Assembly: GCA_016794425.1 (NCBI GenBank)
Contig: JAEUHR010000058.1
Coordinates: forward strand, 181,627 to 245,626
Length of the DNA stretch: 64,000 bases
Direction of reading: 5' to 3'
Source: Planctomycetota bacterium
GTDB taxonomy: Bacteria > Planctomycetota > UBA1135 > UBA2386
Positions 1-8,476 of the stretch are shown here, piece after piece. The notes under the pieces are model-generated. The model saw only the letters and a list, made by a program, of their open reading frames with translations. It did not search any database and had not been told where the DNA came from. A program made the translations under genes and the position numbers. The number at the start of each line of letters is the position of its first letter. Positions within the stretch are counted from its first letter, which is position 1.

Positions 1-479
1 CGATCGACGCAGCCGACCGCGAGCAGCGCGCACAGCACCATCGGCGCGTAGAGCCGCGCCTCGACCGAGTACCACACGTGCACCGGCGACAGCGCCAGCA
101 GCGCCGTGGCCCACAGCGCCGCGCCGCGGCCGACCAGCCGGTGGCCGGCCCAGAACAGCAGCGGGATCGCGGCCAGCCCGCACAGCAGCGGCGGCGTCCG
201 CATCGACCAGGCATGGTCGCCGAACACGCCGTTCCAGCAGTGCATGAACGTCACGTACAGCGGCGGATGGATGTCGACGTACAGCGTCGCGAGCAGCTGT
301 GCCCAGGTGCCGATGCGCTGGTCGGACATGCACGCTTCGTCGAACCAGACCGCGCGGTCCATCAGCGGCAGCCGCAGCGCGAGGCCGACTGCGACCAGCA
401 GCACGAGCAGCCAGCGGGCATCGCGGCGGGCGACCGTAGCCGGGTCGTGCACGGTCGATGGTGGGGGCAGGTCGCGCAT
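1..479 (-). CDS. Glycosyltransferase family 39-like membrane protein (N-terminal part, cut by window edge)
   Basis: The first 159 residues of a polytopic GT-C-fold glycosyltransferase resembling dolichyl-phosphate-mannose transferases, which use lipid-linked sugars at the outer face of the inner membrane. A hydrophobic helix spans about residues 23-40. It is followed by WFDEA (45-49), whose Asp-Glu pair is the usual catalytic or metal-binding site of this superfamily, then HPPLY (71-75) and EARLYAP (140-146), both hallmarks of the GT39/ArnT group. The start is the only ATG before the helix. It is the last visible gene of a minus-strand operon, 50 bases after the next membrane protein. The acceptor and sugar cannot be read from this fragment. 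Confidence 0.8.
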   Translation of the reverse strand, partial: MRDLPPPSTVHDPATVARRDARWLLVLLVAVGLALRLPLMDRAVWFDEACMSDQRIGTWAQLLATLYVDIHPPLYVTFMHCWNGVFGDHAWSMRTPPLLCGLAAIPLLFWAGHRLVGRGAALWATALLALSPVHVWYSVEARLYAPMVLCALLAVGCVD

Positions 480-529
480 CCGGACGGGCGGCAGGATATC
501 GGAAACCGAGCGCGCTTCGCCTGTGCGAT

Positions 530-2404
530 TCAGCGTTCGAGTCCCAGCGTCTGCCGCACCCAGCGCGGGTAGTCGCGATCGAACGCGAACGTGACCGGCC
601 GCCGCGTGCGCCGGGTCGCGACGAAACGATCGCCGGTGATCGCGCCGGTTTCGAGCAGCACCGGGAACGCAGGCGACAGGTCGATCGTGGTCGGCACCTC
701 GAGGCCGCGCATCACGAACGCGTCGCCGAGCGCGTAGGTCGTGGGCCGCACGGCCCATTCGCCGGACGGCAGCGGCCGGCCGAGGAAGAACGCCGCCAGG
801 TCGATCGTGCCAAAGGCGGCGTCGGCGGGCCCGTGGTCGGGCACGAGGCAGCACAGGTAGCCGGTGGCCGTGAACAGCGTGAGCCGGAACCACGCCGGCC
901 GTTCGCCGCGCGCCCGCAGCACCAGTGGGCGGCTGCCGTCGACTGCGGCGGTGAGGCGTGGCCGCGACAGGTCGACGACCCCGTCCGCGCCGATGTCGCC
1001 GTCGAGCGTCAGCTCCGGCAGCGGCGGCGGCGGCGCGATGGGCGCGAGCGCCCGGTCGGCGATGCGCCACGCCGAGCCGAGCGGGGGCGCGACATCGGGT
1101 TCGAGCCGGAACACGCCGGGGCCGTCGACGATCGGCCGCAGCGCGAACAGCGCCGTGCCCCGGGAACGGAACGGCGGCTGCAGGACGCGGTCGATGCCGA
1201 AGTGGAACTGCAGGCTGGTGCCGGTGGCGTTCGTGCGCGGCAGTCCGGCCACGAACAGCGGCGCCGCCGCGCCGCCGTCGGCGAGCTGCTGCAGCACGGC
1301 GTCGATCGCGCGCGACTCGCGGTCGGCGCGCACGACGTCGGCGCGGATCTGCCACAGCGGCCAGGCCCAGCTCGTCAGCACCAGCGCCGTGACGACGCGA
1401 CCCGGCGCCGCCAGCAGGCCGACCAACGCCGCGGTCGGCAGGTACCAGTAGCGCAGGTTGTGCACGTTGTCGGCGCTGGCGAGGAACGTCGCCATCGGCG
1501 CGCAGGCGACCACGAACAGCGGCACCGCGACGAGGCGCTGCGGCGCCCGCAGCGCCAGCACCAGCGCGGCCAGCACCGGCAGCGCCGCCAGCCACGCCGC
1601 TGCCGTCCCGCCGCCGCTCCAGCGCATCGGCACCAGCAGGTCGGCCGCCGTGCGCGCGAGCCCCGCGGCCATCGTGCCCGGGTCGAACTGCATCGCGTCG
1701 TAGCCGCCGACGATCCGACCGAGCACGAACCAGCGCCAGCCGAAGTGCAGCGCGAGCAGCACCCACAGCGGCGCCGTGGTGCGCCCGGCCGTGCGCAGCC
1801 GGGCCGCCAGCGCCCCCTCGGCGCGCAGCGCGACCAGGGCCACGGCCACGAGCGGCACGATCCACGCGAGCTCCTTGCTGCACAGTGCGCCGGCGAACGC
1901 GACCAGCATCGGCCACGCCGGCCCGCGCCGTTCCACGCGGCGCAGCACCAACAGCAGTGTCGCGAAGCACCAGACTGCCGTGTGGCTGTCGACGCGACCG
2001 ACCGCCCAGACGATCGACGCCTGGTGCCCCGGCATGCAGGCCCACAGCAGGCCGCTGGCGAACGCGCGGCCGTCCGGCAGGAAGCGGCGCCACAGCAGCG
2101 CGACCAGCAGCGCGTTCGCCGCGTGCGCGAGCACGTTGCCGAGGTGCGAGACGAACGGCGACGGCCCGCCCAGGCATTGGTCGGCCCAGAAGCTCAGCGT
2201 GATCAGCGGCCGGTAGAACCACCACACGTCGGTGGCCCCGTACTGCGGCCCCGTGAAGTCGGCCAGCGCCCGGCTCAGGTGCTGCGCGTAGTGCAGGGCC
2301 AGCCAGTCGTCGCTCTTCCAGAACGGGTCGACCGGCCACCACACCAGTGCGGCCAGCAGCGGCAGCAGCAGGAACCAACGCGGCAGCGGCGGGGGAGCGG
2401 TCAC
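530..2404 (-). CDS. Polytopic membrane protein, GT-C glycosyltransferase-like
   Basis: A 624-residue protein with about ten hydrophobic segments in the first 370 residues and a soluble, probably beta-rich C-terminal domain of about 250 residues. WKSDDW near residue 30 follows the first helix and places an Asp pair where GT-C enzymes keep their catalytic acid. A later YRP loop and the absence of any other catalytic motif fit a lipid-sugar-dependent glycosyltransferase. The GTG start lies four bases after the stop of the dehydratase gene upstream, so the two are probably translated together. Sequence similarity to named families is weak, so the function is inferred from topology and from the GT39-like neighbour. 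Confidence 0.65.
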   Translation of the reverse strand: MTAPPPLPRWFLLLPLLAALVWWPVDPFWKSDDWLALHYAQHLSRALADFTGPQYGATDVWWFYRPLITLSFWADQCLGGPSPFVSHLGNVLAHAANALLVALLWRRFLPDGRAFASGLLWACMPGHQASIVWAVGRVDSHTAVWCFATLLLVLRRVERRGPAWPMLVAFAGALCSKELAWIVPLVAVALVALRAEGALAARLRTAGRTTAPLWVLLALHFGWRWFVLGRIVGGYDAMQFDPGTMAAGLARTAADLLVPMRWSGGGTAAAWLAALPVLAALVLALRAPQRLVAVPLFVVACAPMATFLASADNVHNLRYWYLPTAALVGLLAAPGRVVTALVLTSWAWPLWQIRADVVRADRESRAIDAVLQQLADGGAAAPLFVAGLPRTNATGTSLQFHFGIDRVLQPPFRSRGTALFALRPIVDGPGVFRLEPDVAPPLGSAWRIADRALAPIAPPPPLPELTLDGDIGADGVVDLSRPRLTAAVDGSRPLVLRARGERPAWFRLTLFTATGYLCCLVPDHGPADAAFGTIDLAAFFLGRPLPSGEWAVRPTTYALGDAFVMRGLEVPTTIDLSPAFPVLLETGAITGDRFVATRRTRRPVTFAFDRDYPRWVRQTLGLER

Positions 2405-2408
2405 GCGC

Positions 2409-2888
2409 TCACAGCATCGTGCCGAGCAGCTCGAGTTCGAGCGTCATCTGGCCGTTGCAGAACGCCTGCGCCGGCATGCGCGCGAGCCGACGGCCCGAGA
2501 CCTTCATGTCGCCCGACACGAAGTACATGCGCGCCGGTGGCACGATCATGCCGCGGAAGCGCACCTCGTTGAGTCCGGCGAGGCCGATGAACCGGTCGAT
2601 CTCCCACTCGCTGGTCAGCTTGATCAGCACGGTCGCGATCTGCGCCGCGCCCTCGATCATCAGCACGCCCGGCATGATCGGCTTGCCGGGCACGTGGTCC
2701 TTGGCCCACCAGGCGTCGGCGGTCCAGTCCTTGTAGCCGACCGCGAGTTTTCGCTCGCGATCGAAGTGGCAGATGCCGTCGAGCAGCTGGAACGTGCCGC
2801 GGTGCGGCAGCAGCGAGCGCAGTTCCTCCTGCGGCAGCACGTCGCGGCTCAGGTCCAGGGCGTTCAGGTCGACGAGAGGTTGGCCCAT
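2409..2888 (-). CDS. FabA/FabZ-like 3-hydroxyacyl-ACP dehydratase (hotdog fold)
   Basis: A 159-residue hotdog protein of the 3-hydroxyacyl-ACP dehydratase family, which removes water from 3-hydroxyacyl-ACP in fatty-acid or polyketide synthesis. LPHRGTF (27-33) matches the family's entry motif. The active-site His is present at 65 in DHVPGKP, and the catalytic Glu at 79 in IMPGVLMIEGAAQ. FabZ normally reads GHFPG here, so the Gly-to-Asp and Phe-to-Val changes mark a divergent member. Length is normal for FabZ. It heads an operon with two membrane glycosyltransferases, so the acyl chain may serve a surface lipid rather than bulk fatty-acid synthesis; that is inference. No other fab genes are nearby. 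Confidence 0.85.
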   Translation of the reverse strand: MGQPLVDLNALDLSRDVLPQEELRSLLPHRGTFQLLDGICHFDRERKLAVGYKDWTADAWWAKDHVPGKPIMPGVLMIEGAAQIATVLIKLTSEWEIDRFIGLAGLNEVRFRGMIVPPARMYFVSGDMKVSGRRLARMPAQAFCNGQMTLELELLGTML

Positions 2889-2897
2889 GGCGGGCGC

Positions 2898-2903
2898 AAT
2901 CTA
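2898..2903 (-). promoter_or_regulatory. Candidate -10 element for the dehydratase operon
   Basis: TAGATT on the minus strand, nine bases before the ATG of the dehydratase gene, in a 63-base gap with no Shine-Dalgarno sequence. It belongs to the recurrent TAnnnT signals of this window. Confidence 0.45.
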
Positions 2904-2951
2904 GCGAACCGCGCGGTCGCCCGGAAGCCGGAAGCGCGTGCCCGCCGTCGG

Positions 2952-4067
2952 TCAGCGCAGCCGCACCAGCTGGAACTCGACCGGGTTGGTCGGCTCGCCG
3001 TCGCGCAGCGTCACGATGCGGTGGGTGCGCTGGAAGCCGTCCTTGAACACGTCGATCTGCCAGCGCCCGGGCGGCAGGTGTTCGAACTTCACGTTGCCGC
3101 CGAAGTCGGTCGGCAGCTCGACCTCGGTCAGGCGCGGCCGATCGGTCGCGGTCGCCTTCACGGTCGCTTCGGCGATGCCGTAGCCGATGGTGTCGTGCAC
3201 GCGCACCGCCAGCGCGATGCCGCGCGGGATCGTCAGCGTATGACCCTGGCCGCGCACCGACGCCTGGAAGGTCGTATGGCCCGGCTGCACGCTGAGCCGC
3301 TGCGGTTCGCCGATCTTCTGGCCGCCGATGCTGGTGTGCACGTCGTAGTCGCCGGCCAGCACGTCCTCGAAGACGACGCTGCCGAAGTTGTCGCTGGTGC
3401 CGGTATGGCGCTGGCGGCCGAGCGGTTCGCCGACCGGCAGCATGTGCACGTCGACGCCGATGCACGGCCCCTGGTCCTGGTCGCGCAGCAGCAGCGAGAA
3501 CGGTGCGCCCGGCGTGATCGTCAGCACGACGTCGTCGACCAGCGGCGTGCCGGCGTCGATCGTCAGCGTGCGCCGCGAGCCGTTCAGGCCCGGCGAGAAC
3601 ACCGTGACCACGTACGGGAACTCCGAGAACGGCACGTCGCGCACTTCGAACGTCGGCGTGCCGGCACCGCGCTGCACCGGCACGATCGTGCGCCACGGAT
3701 TGCGGAACACGCCGCCGGTGACGGCCTGCCGCGCTTCTTCGACGGCGACCGAGATCGACTGGATCCGGTCGAGGGCCGACACGGCCAGCTGGATGTCGCC
3801 GCGGATCACGCCCGAGGTCCAGCCGGCGGTGTCGACGCGGCGGTCGTGGTTCGCTTCGACCGCGACCGCGGCGGTCGTCGGCGCCGTCGCTTCGCTCGGG
3901 GCCGCGACCGTGTCGCCATCGTGCGCGACCGCGTCGGCCGGCACTTCGCCCGCAGGGCTCGACGGAGGCAGTTCGACGGCGAGGCTGTCCTGTGTCGCCA
4001 GCAGGATGCCGGCGGCGGCGCACAGGGTGAGCACGCCGAGCAGGATCAGGGTGTCGCGGAGTCGCAT
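2952..4067 (-). CDS. Membrane-anchored protein with carboxypeptidase-regulatory-like beta domains
   Basis: A 371-residue protein with an N-terminal membrane anchor (about residues 7-23), then a Pro/Ala/Thr-rich linker to about residue 75, then two or three beta-sandwich repeats. The repeats carry signatures such as VVFEDVLAGDYDV and VKFEHLPPGRWQIDV. This V.F..L.PG.Y.V pattern is typical of carboxypeptidase-regulatory-like (transthyretin-like) domains. No catalytic residues are visible. The likely location is outside the inner membrane, attached by the anchor. The start is chosen because it directly precedes the anchor and because TACTAT lies 30 bases upstream. It is divergent from the secreted-protein/DUF1800/DUF1501 operon. 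Function unknown. Confidence 0.75.
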   Translation of the reverse strand: MRLRDTLILLGVLTLCAAAGILLATQDSLAVELPPSSPAGEVPADAVAHDGDTVAAPSEATAPTTAAVAVEANHDRRVDTAGWTSGVIRGDIQLAVSALDRIQSISVAVEEARQAVTGGVFRNPWRTIVPVQRGAGTPTFEVRDVPFSEFPYVVTVFSPGLNGSRRTLTIDAGTPLVDDVVLTITPGAPFSLLLRDQDQGPCIGVDVHMLPVGEPLGRQRHTGTSDNFGSVVFEDVLAGDYDVHTSIGGQKIGEPQRLSVQPGHTTFQASVRGQGHTLTIPRGIALAVRVHDTIGYGIAEATVKATATDRPRLTEVELPTDFGGNVKFEHLPPGRWQIDVFKDGFQRTHRIVTLRDGEPTNPVEFQLVRLR

Positions 4068-4198
4068 CGGGGTGGGGCGGGGGCTGCTGCGCACCGAATA
4101 GTAACCCGCGAACCGACGGCAACCGATCGCGGTGGCCGCGGGCGGCCCGCCGGCCGCATCGGCGTCTCGCGCTGAGACAGGTCGTTGTGGGGCTCGGC

Positions 4199-4204
4199 TA
4201 CGAT
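4199..4204 (+). promoter_or_regulatory. Candidate -10 element, near-leaderless
   Basis: TACGAT ends seven bases before the ATG at 4212, leaving room for a transcript that begins at or next to the start codon. No Shine-Dalgarno sequence is present. Confidence 0.5.
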
Positions 4205-4211
4205 CGCGCCC

Positions 4212-5750
4212 ATGGTTCGGCGACTGTCGGTTCTCGCAACGCTGTGGCTCGGCGGGGTGGTCGGTACCGCCGCGGCGCAGGCGGATCCGAGCCCGCTGTT
4301 GGCCCTGGTGCCCGACGACGCGGTCGCCGTCGTCGTGGTCGCGGCGCCGGTGCCGCTGCAGCGGGCCCTGGCCGCGCTGGTCGAACCGCTGCCGGCGGAA
4401 CTGCCCGACGAACTGCGGGCGCAAGTGGGTCTGGGCCTCGTCGCGCTGCGGCGCGCGCTCGGTGGCCCGGTCGGTGCCTGGCTCGAAGGTGTCGCCGGCG
4501 GCGGTGCCGTGCTGGCGTGGCGTCCCGCGGCGACCGGGCCGCGCTGGTGGGGCGCGCTGCGGCCGACCGATGCCGCCGCAGCGGCGGCGTTCTGCGACGC
4601 GCGGCTGCCCGGAGTGCGGCGCACGCTGCGCGACGGCCTGCTGGTGCTCGGCGACGACACTGCCGCGACGACCGGCCGTTGGCCGCGCACCGACCTCGCC
4701 GCGCGCGCGGCCGTGACCGTGGGTGCGGTGGCCGCGGTCGATCTGGCGGCGCTGCGCGATCGCTTCGGCGGCGCGGCGCTGGCGCGGCAGGATGCGCGCA
4801 CGTTCGCGCTGGCGCCGATCGTGCACGCGCTGCAGCACGCCGACTGGCTGCAGCTGCAGTGGACCGCGGCGGGCGACCGCACCGAACTGGTTGCGACCGC
4901 CGCGGCGGCGTGGCCGCAGGCCACCGTCGTCCCGGTCGCGGCCGGCGCGCCGTCGTTCGAGGTGCTGGCCGCCTTGCAGCTCGACCGCGACGTGGCGGCG
5001 CTGCTGCGCGAACCCGAGCGCTGGCTCGATGCCGACGGCGTGCAGGCGGTGCGCAGCTTCCTGTCGATCGCCGACGGGCTCGACGGACCGCGGTCGTCGT
5101 TCGTCGACGACCTGGTCGCGCAGCTGCCGGCGCCGTGGTCGCTGCACGTGCTGGCAGCCTCGCCCGGCGACGCGGACGACGACGCGCCGCCGATCGAGCT
5201 GCCGGAGTTCGTGCTGTCGGCCGCGGTCGCCGACGAACGCGCGGTCGCGGTCGCGCTGCGCGCCGCGGGCCTGCTGGCGACGATCGCCAACGCCGAACGC
5301 GCACAGCGCGGCCAGGCGCCGTTCCTGGTCCGCACGTGCCGCGACGAACAGGGCCACGGGCTCTGCGCCGAGCCGCCGCCGTGGCGGGGCCCCGGCGCGC
5401 CGCCGACCGAGCAGGGGCTGTCGCCGACGCTGTGGTACGGCGGCGGCCGGCTGGCGCTGGCGAGCACGCAGCGGGCGGCGCGCCTGGTGTGCTCGGCGGC
5501 GGCGCTGCCCGGCAACGGGCCCGGCGACCGGCTCGTGCTGTGCGGTCCGCTGCTGGCACGCGCGATCACGGCCAACCGCGACGTGCTGGCGCTGGCGCGC
5601 ATGCTCGACGAGGGTGAGGATGCGGCGGTTGCGCAGCGGTTCGTCGCCACCTTCGCGGCGGTCGCGGATGCGATCGCCGGCGTCGAGGTCGCGGTGACGC
5701 AGGACGGCGCCGCGACCCGGATCGCACTGACCGCGGAGCGCCGCCGATGA
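4212..5750 (+). CDS. Secreted protein of unknown function upstream of DUF1800
   Basis: A 512-residue protein with a clear Sec signal peptide (basic MVRR, hydrophobic core, cleavage near AAAQA). The mature part is rich in Ala, Leu and Arg and has no recognised catalytic motif. Its layout resembles secreted planctomycete proteins loosely assigned to DUF3352, with repeated short strands and helices, but that assignment is weak. The chosen ATG opens the signal peptide and follows a TACGAT hexamer; an ATG 27 bases earlier is possible. Its stop codon overlaps the start of the DUF1800 gene by four bases, so the three genes from here to 8292 form one operon. The product probably works with the DUF1800/DUF1501 pair. 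Confidence 0.75.
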   Translation: MVRRLSVLATLWLGGVVGTAAAQADPSPLLALVPDDAVAVVVVAAPVPLQRALAALVEPLPAELPDELRAQVGLGLVALRRALGGPVGAWLEGVAGGGAVLAWRPAATGPRWWGALRPTDAAAAAAFCDARLPGVRRTLRDGLLVLGDDTAATTGRWPRTDLAARAAVTVGAVAAVDLAALRDRFGGAALARQDARTFALAPIVHALQHADWLQLQWTAAGDRTELVATAAAAWPQATVVPVAAGAPSFEVLAALQLDRDVAALLREPERWLDADGVQAVRSFLSIADGLDGPRSSFVDDLVAQLPAPWSLHVLAASPGDADDDAPPIELPEFVLSAAVADERAVAVALRAAGLLATIANAERAQRGQAPFLVRTCRDEQGHGLCAEPPPWRGPGAPPTEQGLSPTLWYGGGRLALASTQRAARLVCSAAALPGNGPGDRLVLCGPLLARAITANRDVLALARMLDEGEDAAVAQRFVATFAAVADAIAGVEVAVTQDGAATRIALTAERRR

Positions 5751-7066
5751 GCGATCCGCTGGCGCGCTGGGAGCCGACGGCCCGCGATCCGTTCGACCTG
5801 GCCAAGGTCGGCCACCTGCTGCGGCGCGCGGGCCACGGCGCGCCGCTGCGCACGCGCCGCGAGCTGGTGCGCGCCGGTCTCGACGCAGCACTGGCGTTCG
5901 TCGCCCCGCCGCCGGCCGAGGCCGCGCCCGTCGACCTGCTGCTGCGCGAGGCGATCGCGTTCGCCGACGCGGACCGCGTGCGGGCCTACCGCGTCTGGCT
6001 GGTGCTGCAGGGTGCGCACCCGCTGCGCGAACGCACCAGCTGCTTCTGGCACGACCACTTCGCGACCGGCAACCAGAAGGTGCAGGACCCGCGCGCGATG
6101 GCGCTGCAGCTGGCGACCTTCGATCGCCTCGGGCTCGGCTGCTTCGACGACCTGCTGCGCGCGATGTGCCGCGATCCGGCGCTGCTGCGCTGGCTCGACA
6201 ACGACCTGAACACGGCGCGGCAGCCGAACGAGAACTTCGCGCGCGAACTGTTCGAGCTGTTCACGCTCGGCCGCGGCGCCTACGGCGAGGCCGACGTGCG
6301 TGAGGCCGCGCGCTGCTTCACCGGCTGGCACGTGCGCGACGGCGTCTTCCACCTGCAGCCACACCTGCACGACGGCGGCCCGAAGCGGTTGTTCGGCACG
6401 CACGACGTGCGCGACGGCGACGACGTCGTGGCCGCGGTCGTCGCGCGGCCCGAGTCGGCGCGGTTCCTGGCGCGCCGCTGGCTGCAGTGGTTCGTGCACC
6501 CCGAGCCCGATGACGCCGACGTCGCGGCGCTGGCCGCGGTCTACGAACGCAGCGGCCGCGACATCGGTGCGACGCTGCGCACGTTGCTGCAGAGCCGGCT
6601 GTTCTTCGCCGCCGCGGCGTGGCGCGCCAAGATCAAGAGTCCTGCCGAGTTCGTGATCGGCACGGTGCGACTGCTCGGCGCCCGCGCGGCGCCGACCGAA
6701 CTCGCGGTCGCGATGGCGAGCCTCGGTGAGACCTGGCTCGAGCCGCCGTCGGTCGAGGGCTGGCACCGCGAACGCGCGTGGCTGTCGCCGGCGGCGTGGC
6801 TGCTGCGCAGCAACTTCGTCGCCGATCTGCTGGCCGGGCGCCGCGGCAAGCTGAGGCCGTCACCGGCGACCTGGTTCGCCGGCGTCGACGGACCGGCGCA
6901 GCAGGCGCGCGCCGCGGTGCTGCTGCTGCTCGACGGCGAACTCGACCGCGACGGCCAGCAGCACCTCGAAGCGGTGGCGCGGGCGCAGGCCGGCGCACCG
7001 CCCGACATCGCCGCCGCCGCGGTGCTGCACGCCGCCACCTGCCTACCGGAGTACCAGCTGTGCTGA
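5747..7066 (+). CDS. DUF1800 family protein
   Basis: A 439-residue DUF1800 protein of unknown biochemical role, widespread in planctomycetes and almost always encoded next to DUF1501. Family motifs in order are LLRRAGHG near residue 25, SCFWHDHFATGNQKV near 100, LDNDLNTARQPNENFARELF near 150, then FTLGRGAY, EAARCFTGWHV, and KSPAEFVIGTVRLLG near 300. Length is normal. No signal peptide is visible, whereas the partner DUF1501 protein has a Tat-like N-terminus. The start overlaps the previous stop (ATGA) and the end overlaps the DUF1501 start by seven bases, so translation of all three is likely coupled. Confidence 0.92.
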   Translation: MSDPLARWEPTARDPFDLAKVGHLLRRAGHGAPLRTRRELVRAGLDAALAFVAPPPAEAAPVDLLLREAIAFADADRVRAYRVWLVLQGAHPLRERTSCFWHDHFATGNQKVQDPRAMALQLATFDRLGLGCFDDLLRAMCRDPALLRWLDNDLNTARQPNENFARELFELFTLGRGAYGEADVREAARCFTGWHVRDGVFHLQPHLHDGGPKRLFGTHDVRDGDDVVAAVVARPESARFLARRWLQWFVHPEPDDADVAALAAVYERSGRDIGATLRTLLQSRLFFAAAAWRAKIKSPAEFVIGTVRLLGARAAPTELAVAMASLGETWLEPPSVEGWHRERAWLSPAAWLLRSNFVADLLAGRRGKLRPSPATWFAGVDGPAQQARAAVLLLLDGELDRDGQQHLEAVARAQAGAPPDIAAAAVLHAATCLPEYQLC

Positions 7067-8292
7067 ACGAGCCCTCGCCGCCGATCCTCGACCGCCGCGC
7101 GTTCCTGCAGCTGTGCTCGGCGTTGCCGTTCGTGCAGCCGCGCGACCTGGCGCGGCTCGTGCCGGCCGGCGACGACCGCGTGCTGCTGGTGCTCGAACTG
7201 GTCGGCGGCAACGACGGCCTCAACACCGTGATCCCGGTCGACGACGCGCGCTACGCCGCGGCGCGGCCGACGCTGGCCGCCGTGCGGCGCGGCGCGCACG
7301 CGCTGGGCGACGGTACCGCGCTGCATCCGGCACTCGGCCGCCTGCACCGCCGCGTGCAGGACGGCCAGGGCGCGGTGCTGCACGGCTGCGGCTATCCGGC
7401 GCCCGACCGGTCGCACTTCCGCAGCCGCGACATCTGGCACACGGCGGCGCCTCTGCTGCCGCGCGTCGACGCCCGCACGACCGGCTGGCTCGGGCGCGCC
7501 GCCGAACAGCTGGCCGCAGCGACTGCCGGACCGCCCGCCGTGGCGGTCGGCGGGCTCGAGGTGCCGCTGCTGCTGCGCAGCGAACGCGTCGCGGCGCCGA
7601 GCGTGCGCCGCGTCGAGGACTTCCAGTGGCTGTCGCCGGCGACGGCAGCACCGATCGAGGCGGCCGCGCCGGTGCGCCGGCTGGTCGACGGCAGCGGCAC
7701 TCGCGGCGGTGCCGTGCGCGACTTCGTGGCGGCGACCGCGCAGCAGGCCGCCGCGCTGGCGGACCAGCTGACGCAGGCGCTGCGCGGCTACCGGCCGCGC
7801 GCCGACCATCCCGCGACGGCGCTCGGCCGCGACCTGCAGCTGGCAGCGCAGCTCACCGTCGCCGGCTTCGGCACGCGGCTCGTGCACGCGAGCCTCGGCG
7901 GTTTCGACACGCACGCCCGCCAGCTGGCGACGCACGCGGCGCTGTTGGCGCAACTCGACGCGGCGCTGGACGCGTTCCTGCAGGACGTCGCGGCGCACGG
8001 GGCGGGGGACCGGCTGGTCGTGCTGGTGCACTCCGAGTTCGGCCGCCGCGTGGCCGAGAACGCGAGCCAGGGCACCGACCACGGCGCCGCGGCGCCGGTG
8101 CTGGTGTTCGGCGCGGTGCGCGGCGGCGTGCACGGGCCGGTGCCGGACCTGCAGCGGCTCGACGACGGCGATCTGGTCGCGACGACGGACTTCCGTTGCG
8201 TCTACGCCGACCTGCTGCAGTGGCTCGGCGTCGACGCGGCCGCGGTGCTCGGTGGTGCGTTCGCACCGGCCGGCGTCGCGGCCCCGCGCTGA
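7060..8292 (+). CDS. DUF1501 family protein with Tat-like N-terminus
   Basis: A 410-residue DUF1501 protein, a family with an alkaline-phosphatase/sulfatase-like fold and unknown substrate. DRRAFLQ at residues 10-16 resembles a twin-arginine signal. VLELVGGNDGLNTVIPV, RSHFRSRDIW, HASLGGFDTHARQ and VLVHSEFGRRVAENAS followed by GTDHGAA are the usual family landmarks; the Asp/His residues in the last two probably bind metal. The GTG start overlaps the DUF1800 stop and keeps the twin-arginine motif close to the N-terminus; a longer frame exists upstream but would run through DUF1800. It is the last gene of the operon, followed by a strong hairpin. Confidence 0.92.
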   Translation: MLNEPSPPILDRRAFLQLCSALPFVQPRDLARLVPAGDDRVLLVLELVGGNDGLNTVIPVDDARYAAARPTLAAVRRGAHALGDGTALHPALGRLHRRVQDGQGAVLHGCGYPAPDRSHFRSRDIWHTAAPLLPRVDARTTGWLGRAAEQLAAATAGPPAVAVGGLEVPLLLRSERVAAPSVRRVEDFQWLSPATAAPIEAAAPVRRLVDGSGTRGGAVRDFVAATAQQAAALADQLTQALRGYRPRADHPATALGRDLQLAAQLTVAGFGTRLVHASLGGFDTHARQLATHAALLAQLDAALDAFLQDVAAHGAGDRLVVLVHSEFGRRVAENASQGTDHGAAAPVLVFGAVRGGVHGPVPDLQRLDDGDLVATTDFRCVYADLLQWLGVDAAAVLGGAFAPAGVAAPR

Positions 8293-8384
8293 AGCCGCGG
8301 CCGGCGGGCGCGGTGGCGCGCGAAACCGAGCAGCGCGAGTCCGGCGAGCAACAGTGACCACGCGTCGGGCGGAGCGAGCGACAT
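8202..8384 (-). other. Short open frame with a PEP-CTERM-like tail (doubtful gene)
   Basis: A 60-codon frame on the minus strand, in the gap after the kinase gene and running antisense into the end of DUF1501. Its first 28 residues read like a C-terminal sorting tail: APPDAW, then the hydrophobic stretch SLLLAGLALLGFA, then a basic RHRARR cluster. This is the layout of PEP-CTERM/exosortase signals (Pro-x-x-Trp, membrane helix, Arg cluster). No signal peptide or body precedes it before the kinase stop, so it may be the remnant of a deleted secreted protein or pure chance. The strong hairpin at 8438-8474 lies between it and the kinase. Confidence 0.25.
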
Positions 8385-8437
8385 GGCGGCGATCGTCGCG
8401 GTGCCTGCGTAGGGTGCGGCAACCGTCCGTGAAGCTT

Positions 8438-8474
8438 CGCAGTGCGGCGGGTCGCAGCGACCGGCCGCACTGCG
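8438..8474. terminator. Bidirectional terminator hairpin between convergent genes
   Basis: An 11-base perfect inverted repeat (arms 8438-8448 and 8464-8474) encloses a further 5-base stem with a 3-base loop. The result is a 17-step stem with a single G-G mismatch. It lies just past the kinase stop and 146 bases past the DUF1501 stop, where it can end both convergent transcripts. No T-run is present. Confidence 0.75.
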
Positions 8475-8476
8475 GT

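Noticed and set aside
458..2572. Long plus-strand open frame opposite the membrane glycosyltransferase
   Set aside because: Its product is Arg/Gln/His-rich low-complexity sequence without motifs, as expected for the antisense frame of a GC-rich gene; the minus-strand protein has membrane helices and motifs.
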